From: a bacterium
GTDB taxonomy: Bacteria; Patescibacteriota; Saccharimonadia; Saccharimonadales; HK-STAS-PATE-42
Assembly (NCBI GenBank): GCA_029781075.1
Contig: JAKOXJ010000084.1
Coordinates: forward strand, 1-12,620
Reading direction: 5' to 3'
Length of the DNA: 12,620 nt
The position numbers and the translations under genes were made by a program. Under the pieces are notes generated by a model. That model was not told the origin of the DNA. It worked only from the letters and a program-made list of their open reading frames with translations, and did no database searches. Positions 1 through 4,114 of the stretch are shown here, piece after piece (position 1 is the stretch's first letter; each line of letters begins with the position of its first letter).

Positions 1-277
1 GATTGAAAAATGGGGGTTCTTAACTACCCGTCTTGTTTTATTAATTTTGTTACTTTTATAGCTCTCGCAAATGGTATTTTAGCTATAAAAATTGACGCCG
101 ATAAAAGGTGCTAGTTTCTGGTTTTCTACAGTGGTAGAATGACGAGACTTGGCTCTTTTGGCATCCTCTAGATTCGTATCAAGATTTTATTAAATCTTTT
201 AAGTTTTATGCGAACTAGAACAAACTTATAACTTCATTCTAGCAGAGGTCACACCCCCAAGTCAACGGGTTAAAAGT
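1..277. other. AT-rich stretch without a supported gene
   Basis: No convincing coding region, tRNA or strong terminator is visible here. It lies downstream of trxB, which ends at 278 on the minus strand. Two small symmetric elements are present: TCTAC-AGTG-GTAGA at 124-137, and AAGATTT-TATT-AAATCTT at 181-198. Both are AT-rich and weak, and either could end trxB transcription. The left edge of the window may cut an unseen neighbouring gene. Confidence 0.4.
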
Positions 278-1228
278 TTATTTACTTTCTAGGTATTGGC
301 GGATCATTAGGGCGGCGGTGGCGCCTTCTCCGGTAGCGGAGGCGATTTGCATGGTGGCACCTGAGCGGCAATCCCCAGAAGCAAATACACCAGGAACTTT
401 TGTCATCAGGTTACTATCGGTTTTGACGAACTTATATTCGTCAAGCTCTACTTTAGAGTCTTCCAGGAATTGAGTATTTGGGATTAAGCCGATGAATTCA
501 AAGATTCCATCACATTCAAAGAGCTTTTCTTTGCCATCAGATTTGGTTTTGATACCTGTTACTTGGCCATCTTTGCCGACTATCTCTTCTGGGATGGTAT
601 TAAAGTGGACTCTAATCTTTCCTGATTTAGTGTATTCCTCTAGCTCTTCTATTAAGACTTCTGATGCTTTTAGTTTATCGCCCCGGACTAGAATGTCGAT
701 TTCTTTAGCAAAGCGAGTTAAGAAGATAGATTCTTGAATAGAAGAGTTACCACCACCAACAGTAACAATCTTTTTATCGCGGTAGAAAGCTCCATCACAG
801 GTCGCACACCAGTGGACTCCTTTACCCCAATATTCTTTTTCTCCTGGGATATCAAGCTCACGGTAGTGAGTGCCGGTGGCTATTAGAACAGATCTTGCTT
901 TAAACTGGCCACCTTCTTCTGTCTTAACTGTAATAACTTTGGTTTTATCATCGCGGGAGAGTGTAGTAACCGTGCCAAAATCGATCTTGGCCCCAAAACG
1001 TTCTGCTTGTTTTTCCATCCCTTGTGCAAGTTCTAATCCAGTTAGACCATCTGGGAAGCCAGGGTAGTTATCAACTCTATCCGTTAGAGCAGCCAAACCA
1101 CCGATAACTCCTTTTTCTAAAAGTAGAGTCTTAAGATCTTCTCTGGTTGTATAAATAGCTGCTGCTAGAGCACTGGGCCCAGCACCAATCATTAATACAT
1201 CTAAAATCTCTTGTTTATTATCACTCAT
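278..1228 (-). CDS. trxB: Thioredoxin reductase (FAD/NAD(P)H-dependent)
   Basis: This 316-residue flavoprotein has the length and domain order of low-Mr bacterial thioredoxin reductase. It would pass electrons from NAD(P)H through FAD and a redox disulfide to a thioredoxin or glutaredoxin-like partner in the cytosol. Visible motifs are the N-terminal FAD-binding GAGPSALAAA (15-24), the redox pair Cys141-Ala-Thr-Cys144 followed by DGAF, the dinucleotide motif GGGNSS (158-163) and the C-terminal FAD motif GDCRSG. The E. coli NADPH-phosphate signature HRRxxxR is altered here to VRGDKLK (181-187): the first Arg is kept, the second is Gly and the third is Lys, so the NADPH/NADH preference is uncertain. 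The ATG at 1228 is 31 bp from the divergent gene at 1260, so the promoters share that gap. No Shine-Dalgarno is seen; a TATATA lies 5 nt before ATG. The glutaredoxin-like gene at 1763-2008 is a plausible partner. Confidence 0.96.
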   Translation of the reverse strand: MSDNKQEILDVLMIGAGPSALAAAIYTTREDLKTLLLEKGVIGGLAALTDRVDNYPGFPDGLTGLELAQGMEKQAERFGAKIDFGTVTTLSRDDKTKVITVKTEEGGQFKARSVLIATGTHYRELDIPGEKEYWGKGVHWCATCDGAFYRDKKIVTVGGGNSSIQESIFLTRFAKEIDILVRGDKLKASEVLIEELEEYTKSGKIRVHFNTIPEEIVGKDGQVTGIKTKSDGKEKLFECDGIFEFIGLIPNTQFLEDSKVELDEYKFVKTDSNLMTKVPGVFASGDCRSGATMQIASATGEGATAALMIRQYLESK

Positions 1229-1259
1229 GGGTATATATATTTAGTTTAACAAATATTTT

Positions 1260-1766
1260 ATGGAAGTTCGTAGTTTTATTGGTGTTGGCTTGGATGATGT
1301 GAAGATAGCAGAGATTCTCTCACACAATAGCATATCTTTTGAGGAAGATCGTTACCCAAGCCACGTAATATTGGTAGGACCAGACGAAACAGCAGCTCTT
1401 ACTAGCGGATATGGAGTCGATTTGGTTCAAAGATCTATAAAGAGGACGTGGGATGGTATCAATGGAACGATGGTAGATCCTATAGGATTCAGAACCTTTG
1501 GGCCACTTGGTGAAGTTGATGGTAACTCACACCTAACTCTTCTGCTGGACTGGGAATACCAAACCGGTTTAGCACAGGCCAGCAGGAGGAGCCTTCTCCT
1601 TGATGGGGATATTTCACCCCTTCCACCGCATGCAACCGTATGCAAAAACTGGTATCGGGATACCGAAGGATTGGTCTTACCTATAGGAAAGAAAATAGGT
1701 ATAACGGGGGTGTTCTTATACTCTAAAGATTCTGATGGGATTCGCCTAGAGGAACAGATCGTTTAA
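1260..1766 (+). CDS. 2H phosphoesterase-like protein (LigT/RNA ligase fold)
   Basis: This is a 168-residue protein that I assign tentatively to the 2H phosphoesterase superfamily. Support comes from the opening strand RSFIGVGLDD, which resembles the start of LigT-type proteins, and from two spaced His motifs: H35-V-I (YPSHVILVGP) and H124-A-T126 (PPHATVCKNW). In this superfamily the paired H-x-T/S motifs form the catalytic centre acting on 2',3'-cyclic or 2'-5' RNA phosphodiesters. The first motif has Ile in place of Thr/Ser, so activity and substrate are unknown. No signal peptide or membrane segment is visible. It is divergent from trxB across 31 bp and has no Shine-Dalgarno. Its TAA stop overlaps the stop of the convergent glutaredoxin gene in the shared bases TTAA (1763-1766). 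Confidence 0.75.
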   Translation: MEVRSFIGVGLDDVKIAEILSHNSISFEEDRYPSHVILVGPDETAALTSGYGVDLVQRSIKRTWDGINGTMVDPIGFRTFGPLGEVDGNSHLTLLLDWEYQTGLAQASRRSLLLDGDISPLPPHATVCKNWYRDTEGLVLPIGKKIGITGVFLYSKDSDGIRLEEQIV

Positions 1767-2008
1767 GCGATTGCTTCTGCTAGTTGGGCTGGTTTGAACC
1801 CAACAACAACATTCTTTAGGCCTGCTTCGTTCTCTATTAGAGTTATTGGGACAGTAGTTGAGCCACTGAGCTCAATTGCTTCTTGCTGTCTTTCTGGGTG
1901 TTCATCTAGATGTACTTCTTCCCATTCTTGATTCTTCATAGAAAGCCATTTTTTGACCATTTGGCAACTAGCACAAGTGGTGGTTGTGTACATTGTAATT
2001 TTAGACAT
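1763..2008 (-). CDS. Glutaredoxin/NrdH-like thiol redox protein
   Basis: This is an 81-residue thioredoxin-fold protein. The redox motif is Cys12-Ala-Ser-Cys15 after the first strand (ITMYTTTT), the cis-proline segment is TTVPITLI, and the C-terminal VVVGFKPAQLAEAI resembles the end of NrdH and YruB-type redoxins. It lacks the CPYC motif of classical glutaredoxins. A role as a small dithiol donor reduced by the nearby TrxB is an inference; NrdH redoxins are known to be reduced by thioredoxin reductase. An AGAGGG Shine-Dalgarno (2017-2022 on the plus strand) lies 8 nt before ATG, unlike most genes here. The best promoter is about 230 bp upstream, which would give a long structured leader. It is convergent with, and overlaps by 4 bp, the 2H-like gene. 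Confidence 0.9.
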   Translation of the reverse strand: MSKITMYTTTTCASCQMVKKWLSMKNQEWEEVHLDEHPERQQEAIELSGSTTVPITLIENEAGLKNVVVGFKPAQLAEAIA

Positions 2009-2016
2009 AATTTCTA

Positions 2017-2022
2017 CCCTCT
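2017..2022 (-). promoter_or_regulatory. Shine-Dalgarno of the glutaredoxin-like gene
   Basis: AGAGGG on the minus strand, 8 nt before the ATG at 2008. It fixes the start of this 81-residue protein and contrasts with the near-leaderless starts of many neighbours. Confidence 0.6.
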
Positions 2023-2102
2023 TTTAGTTGATTAAATCTATTAGATTTTTGTTTTAATTTTGAACTTTTTATTAGTCTACTGATGCTCTAATTCCTCTAG
2101 AT

Positions 2103-2181
2103 GTTCATCATGCGGGATGAAAGTTTAGAATGATCTGCAAAACTTTTGGCTTGTTTTGGCAGACTCCCACCCGCAAAGAAC
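2103..2181 (-). ncRNA. Candidate structured leader RNA upstream of the glutaredoxin-like gene
   Basis: This stretch has nested complementarity. GTTC (2103-2106) pairs with GAAC (2178-2181), TGCGGG (2111-2116) with CCCGCA (2170-2175), and CTGC+AAAAC (2135-2143) with GTTTT+G+GCAG (2153-2162, one bulged G) around a 9-nt loop. A competing pairing exists: AAAGTTT (2120-2126) is complementary to AAACTTT (2140-2146), so the inner hairpin and this stem exclude one another. The element lies about 95 nt upstream of the glutaredoxin start and downstream of a minus-strand promoter near 2237-2267, so it would be in that gene's 5' leader. I do not recognise a known riboswitch, SRP RNA, 6S RNA, tmRNA or RNase P. 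A free-standing RNA, or the plus strand, is also possible. Confidence 0.4.
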
Positions 2182-2236
2182 ACCTATAAATCGCTCACCA
2201 AATCAACTACTCACATATATTTCTCTAGTGACTTAA

Positions 2237-2267
2237 ATTGTATCATAAGCACTATATGTAGTGTAAA
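2237..2267 (-). promoter_or_regulatory. Candidate promoter for the glutaredoxin leader
   Basis: On the minus strand a TTTACA -35-like hexamer (2262-2267) is followed after 19 nt by TACAAT (2237-2242). Transcription would begin near 2230 and give a leader of about 220 nt before the ATG at 2008. The spacer is longer than ideal. Confidence 0.45.
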
Positions 2268-2294
2268 GAGTTAGTTTTTACTACGTTTCGTTCG

Positions 2295-2330
2295 ATTCTA
2301 CTGCGTCATTCGCAAAAGGCGAAGTAGAAT
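2295..2330. repeat. Inverted repeat abutting the tRNA-Cys 3' end
   Basis: ATTCTACT (2295-2302) and AGTAGAAT (2323-2330) form a perfect 8-bp inverted repeat with a 20-nt spacer. Inside it TTCGC (2309-2313) and GCGAA (2319-2323) form a second, smaller hairpin. The outer arm overlaps the last base of the encoded CCA of tRNA-Cys. No good T-tract follows on the minus strand, so this may be a weak terminator, a processing signal or part of a dispersed repeat. Confidence 0.6.
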
Positions 2331-2403
2331 GGAGGCACCGACCGGAATTGAACCGGTGTACGCGGTTTTGCAGACCGCTGCCTAACCACTCGGCCACGGC
2401 GCC
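2330..2403 (-). tRNA. tRNA-Cys (anticodon GCA)
   Basis: A complete cloverleaf reads on the minus strand. The acceptor stem is GGCGCCG paired with CGGTGCC (one G-U). The D arm GCCG-AGTGGTTA-GGC is present, the anticodon stem GCGGT/ACCGC encloses loop CTGCAAA with anticodon GCA at 2369-2371, and the T arm is ACCGG/CCGGT around TTCAATT. The discriminator is U73, a known identity element for cysteine tRNAs. CCA is encoded (2330-2332 on the plus strand). A TATAAT -10 sits 11 nt upstream. Confidence 0.97.
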
Positions 2404-2414
2404 ATCAACCTGTA

Positions 2415-2420
2415 ATTATA
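2415..2420 (-). promoter_or_regulatory. -10 element of the tRNA-Cys promoter
   Basis: A consensus TATAAT on the minus strand ends 11 nt before the first base of tRNA-Cys. No good -35 is seen. A near-palindrome GAGAAGATCTCCTC (2424-2437) covers the spacer region and could be an operator, although this is speculative. Confidence 0.65.
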
Positions 2421-2437
2421 ACAGAGAAGATCTCCTC

Positions 2438-2467
2438 TTGACAGGTGGGAATATGAAGCGTTATGCT
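2438..2467 (+). promoter_or_regulatory. Candidate sigma70-type promoter upstream of tRNA-Lys
   Basis: A consensus TTGACA (2438-2443) is followed after 18 nt by TATGCT (2462-2467). It would drive a plus-strand transcript starting about 240 bp before tRNA-Lys and covering the small ORF at 2634-2708. The remainder of 2468-2620 is A/T-rich and holds nothing else I can support. Confidence 0.45.
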
Positions 2468-2633
2468 TATGCTTAAGATCTCGCTTATCTAAAAATTCAA
2501 AAACAAAAATCTAAAAACAAAATTGGATCATTGCTTTTAATATTGATAGATTTATTGGGATCTTAAGACAAAACCTAATTAAAGTTCTCCCGTTTGTTTA
2601 GCATATATTCTTCTAGTTAATAGGAGGGTGGGC

Positions 2634-2708
2634 ATGCTCCAAGCAGGAGTTCTTTGGTATTTAAATCTTTCTGGGATTGAACAAAGTGTCCCTGTTATAG
2701 TAAAATAA
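2634..2708 (+). CDS. Possible 24-aa leader peptide upstream of tRNA-Lys
   Basis: This short ORF begins MLQAGVLWYLNLSG and ends IVK. It carries the best ribosome-binding site in the window, AGGAGG (2622-2627), 6 nt before ATG. A TATATT -10-like hexamer is at 2604-2609. The ORF ends 9 bp before tRNA-Lys and overlaps that tRNA's promoter. The Shine-Dalgarno suggests it may be translated, but it is too short to judge by composition. It may be a leader peptide, a small protein or chance; no function is proposed. Confidence 0.35.
   Translation: MLQAGVLWYLNLSGIEQSVPVIVK
2677..2706 (+). promoter_or_regulatory. Promoter of tRNA-Lys
   Basis: TTGAAC (2677-2682) is followed after 18 nt by TAAAAT (2701-2706), 11 nt before the mature tRNA 5' end. 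An overlapping TATAGT at 2696-2701 is an alternative -10. Confidence 0.6.
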
Positions 2709-2717
2709 CTTTTGTAC

Positions 2718-2794
2718 GGGCCAGTAGCTCAGCTGGTTAGAGCACCGGCCTTTTAAGCCGGGTGTCATGGGTTCGAGCCCCATCTGGCCCTCCA
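2718..2794 (+). tRNA. tRNA-Lys (anticodon TTT)
   Basis: The cloverleaf has acceptor GGGCCAG paired with CTGGCCC, D arm GCTC-AGCTGGTTAGA-GC, anticodon stem CCGGC/GCCGG with loop CTTTTAA (anticodon TTT), and T arm ATGGG/CCCAT around TTCGAGC. CCA is encoded at 2792-2794. The discriminator base is T, where lysine tRNAs of model bacteria such as E. coli and B. subtilis have A. The last ten bases, TGGCCCTCCA (2785-2794), recur exactly at 3085 and 3671, which suggests the tRNA 3' end serves as an attachment site. A hairpin terminator follows at 2809-2836. Confidence 0.96.
2785..2794 (+). repeat. tRNA-Lys 3' end, core copy 1 (attL-like)
   Basis: TGGCCCTCCA is the end of the functional tRNA. It is the first of three direct copies, spaced 300 bp and 586 bp apart. 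Copies 2 and 3 are detached from any tRNA body. Confidence 0.7.
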
Positions 2795-2808
2795 ATACGA
2801 TTGTGTTT

Positions 2809-2836
2809 AAAACAGAGTTTATTGCTCTGTTTTTTT
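2809..2836 (+). terminator. Rho-independent terminator after tRNA-Lys
   Basis: AACAGAG (2811-2817), a 7-nt loop, and CTCTGTT (2825-2831) form a stem extendable by A-T pairs and followed by a T-tract. A diverged copy with the same stem and loop length lies at 3696-3721. The T-tract runs directly into the extended -10 of the next gene. Confidence 0.85.
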
Positions 2837-2844
2837 GATACAAT
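2836..2844 (+). promoter_or_regulatory. Extended -10 promoter of the 71-aa gene
   Basis: TG-A-TACAAT begins within the terminator T-tract and ends 6 nt before the ATG at 2851. Transcription would therefore start at or beside the A of ATG, giving a leaderless mRNA. No -35 is evident. Confidence 0.55.
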
Positions 2845-2850
2845 AATGCT

Positions 2851-3066
2851 ATGAAAAATAGTACAAAATTTAGTGGTGGTGTGTTAGCTATCGGCGTACT
2901 AATACTCGGCTACCTAGCTAAAACACTTGGCGACAGAGGGATATATGCTGACACTAGCGGCACCTCTGGCTATACAACGAACTTCGAGGTTTTTTTACTC
3001 ATACTGGGGATTACTTTGTGTATAGGCGGCTTTATCAAGTTAATGATGTCGCTTGGCAAATCTTAG
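2851..3066 (+). CDS. Small two-TM membrane protein, first tRNA-Lys cassette
   Basis: This 71-residue protein is of unknown function. Two hydrophobic segments are clear, at about residues 9-27 (GGVLAIGVLILGYLAKTL) and 47-67 (VFLLILGITLCIGGFIKLMM), joined by a polar loop containing YADTSGTSGY. It is the only gene between tRNA-Lys and the first detached tRNA 3' copy at 3081-3094. The ATG lies 6 nt after an extended -10, so the message is probably leaderless; no Shine-Dalgarno exists. Its TAG stop forms the first three bases of the TAGTTG motif (3064-3069), which recurs at the same distance before both detached repeats. I do not recognise a family. Confidence 0.72.
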   Translation: MKNSTKFSGGVLAIGVLILGYLAKTLGDRGIYADTSGTSGYTTNFEVFLLILGITLCIGGFIKLMMSLGKS

Positions 3067-3080
3067 TTGCTATAGCTTCT

Positions 3081-3094
3081 ACTATGGCCCTCCA
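3081..3094 (+). repeat. Detached tRNA-Lys 3' end, copy 2 (attR-like)
   Basis: ACTATGGCCCTCCA contains the exact 10-nt tRNA-Lys end (3085-3094) including CCA, but no tRNA body precedes it. TAGTTG lies exactly 11 nt upstream (3064-3069), as it does before copy 3. This is consistent with the right boundary of an inserted unit. Confidence 0.7.
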
Positions 3095-3113
3095 GTACAC
3101 GTATACGAATGTA

Positions 3114-3135
3114 AGAGACCCGAGAGGTTCTTTTT
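3114..3135 (+). terminator. Weak terminator-like hairpin after copy 2
   Basis: AGAGACC (3114-3120) pairs imperfectly with GGTTCTT (3126-3132) around CGAGA, with one A-C mismatch and G-T wobbles, then TTTTT. It occupies the place of the stronger hairpins after copies 1 and 3 but differs in sequence. Confidence 0.4.
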
Positions 3136-3143
3136 GTTATGAT
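3135..3143 (+). promoter_or_regulatory. Extended -10 promoter of the FlaR-like gene
   Basis: TG-T-TATGAT directly follows the T-tract and ends 6 nt before the ATG at 3150. The spacing matches the other two cassette genes and implies a leaderless transcript. Confidence 0.55.
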
Positions 3144-3149
3144 TGAGTA

Positions 3150-3656
3150 ATGAAAAGGATATTGATAGTCGGGAGAGGCAGCTCGGGCAAGTCTACGTTA
3201 GCCTTGGCATTGAGCAAGAAACTGAATCTGCCCGTATACCACTTAGACCAATATTTTTGGAAAGAAAATTGGGATCCAGTTGACGATGAAGAAAAGCACA
3301 GGCTTCACACTGAGCTAATATCAAAAGATAGATGGATCATAGAAGGAAGCTCTCAGTTTCTAGAAGAGCGGGCCAAGAGAGCTGACCATTTAATTCTCTT
3401 GGACTTGCCACCATACAGGACGATACCAAGCTGGCTGAACAGGATATGGAAGTATCGTGGGACCACCCGCCCCGATATGGCTAAAGGTAACATAGAGAAG
3501 TTCAATATCGAGTATATAAAATGGCTTTTTGATGGTGATAGCCCAAAAAGGAAGCTGAAAACGTTTAAAGAAAAGACGCCACATAAAGAGCTGGTCATCC
3601 TAAATAGTAGGAGGCAGGCTAAGAAGTACCTATCCTCGATTAGCCAAAATAGTTGA
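3150..3656 (+). CDS. FlaR-like P-loop kinase (topology modulation family), second cassette
   Basis: This 168-residue P-loop NTPase is related to adenylate and shikimate kinases. The Walker A motif is G8-RGSS-G13-K14-S15-T16 after the strand MKRILIV. The segment LPVYHLDQYFWKENW and later DRWIIEGSSQ are typical of proteins annotated as 'DNA topology modulation protein FlaR'. LILLDLPP resembles a Walker B strand, and the Arg/Lys-rich stretch after it could form a lid. A small-molecule kinase role is more likely than a direct DNA role, but the substrate is unknown. It is the only gene between detached tRNA ends 2 and 3. The ATG is 6 nt after an extended -10, so it is probably leaderless. The TGA stop overlaps the second TAGTTG motif (3650-3655). 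Confidence 0.88.
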   Translation: MKRILIVGRGSSGKSTLALALSKKLNLPVYHLDQYFWKENWDPVDDEEKHRLHTELISKDRWIIEGSSQFLEERAKRADHLILLDLPPYRTIPSWLNRIWKYRGTTRPDMAKGNIEKFNIEYIKWLFDGDSPKRKLKTFKEKTPHKELVILNSRRQAKKYLSSISQNS

Positions 3657-3666
3657 GACAGGCAAC

Positions 3667-3680
3667 ACTATGGCCCTCCA
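3667..3680 (+). repeat. Detached tRNA-Lys 3' end, copy 3 (attR-like)
   Basis: ACTATGGCCCTCCA is identical to copy 2 over 14 nt and again preceded by TAGTTG-N11. Downstream, a TACGnTTnTGTTTAAA stretch and the CAGAG/CTCTG terminator match the DNA after the true tRNA. Copy 3 may thus be the original chromosomal flank or a duplicate of the whole tRNA tail. Confidence 0.7.
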
Positions 3681-3695
3681 TTTACGGTTATGTTT

Positions 3696-3721
3696 AAACA
3701 GAGTGAATAGCTCTGTTTTTT
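3696..3721 (+). terminator. Terminator copy after detached repeat 3
   Basis: AAACAGAG (3696-3703) pairs with CTCTGTTT (3711-3718) around a 7-nt loop and is followed by T's. Stem, loop length and flanks match the tRNA-Lys terminator at 2809-2836, so it appears to be a diverged duplicate. It would end read-through from the upstream cassette. Confidence 0.8.
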
Positions 3722-3729
3722 GATAAAAT
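3721..3729 (+). promoter_or_regulatory. Extended -10 promoter of the DUF4287 gene
   Basis: TG-A-TAAAAT abuts the terminator T-tract and ends 6 nt before the ATG at 3736, the same geometry as at 2851 and 3150. Confidence 0.55.
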
Positions 3730-3735
3730 GGGTTT

Positions 3736-4017
3736 ATGTCATTTCAAGCTTATTTAGACAATATCGAAACAAAAACCGGTAAAACCCCCAACGAGTTTAT
3801 TGAACTTGCGAATTCTAAAGGTTACGGCAAAGATACTAAGTCTGGCGAGATAGTTGCCTGGCTAAAACAGGATTATAATCTAGGTCATGGTCATGCAATG
3901 GCTGTGGTTCATGTTATAAAAAATGGCTCAAAGATAAGCAACAAACACGTCAATAGTAGCGGTTCACATCATGACGATAGCAATGAACTACGACTAGACG
4001 GTGTCAAAAATCGTTGA
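3736..4017 (+). CDS. DUF4287-domain protein, third unit
   Basis: This 93-residue protein has an N-terminal part (about 1-64) that matches my recollection of the DUF4287 family: FQAYLDNIETKTGKTPNEFI, then a GEIVAWLKQDYNLGHGHAMAVV stretch. The biochemical role of that family is not established. The C-terminal 30 residues are polar, Ser/His/Asp-rich and probably disordered. There is no signal peptide or membrane segment. It follows the third tRNA-end copy and its duplicated terminator. The start is fixed by an extended -10 ending 6 nt before ATG. The 97 bp to the convergent mltG contain no strong hairpin and no further tRNA-end repeat, so this gene may be the outermost cassette or the original neighbour of tRNA-Lys. 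Confidence 0.85.
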   Translation: MSFQAYLDNIETKTGKTPNEFIELANSKGYGKDTKSGEIVAWLKQDYNLGHGHAMAVVHVIKNGSKISNKHVNSSGSHHDDSNELRLDGVKNR

Positions 4018-4114
4018 TATAGCATAGAAACGTTTTAGAGCATGTCTTGCTGTAATATATTCCACTATAGCGCTTAGATAGATTTTATAGAGGACTCATT
4101 ACTTTGAATCTTTT

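Noticed and set aside
181..198. AAGATTT/AAATCTT hairpin as a terminator of trxB
   Set aside because: The stem is almost all A-T and lies about 80 bp past the stop, too weak to call.
2661..2843. Minus-strand 60-codon frame across tRNA-Lys
   Set aside because: It is an antisense shadow of the tRNA and its terminator; such frames are common false calls over tRNA genes.
3064..3094. Integron attC site as explanation of the cassette ends
   Set aside because: The GTTRRRY core is not matched, no integrase is visible, and the repeats match a tRNA 3' end including CCA, which fits tRNA-targeted insertion better.
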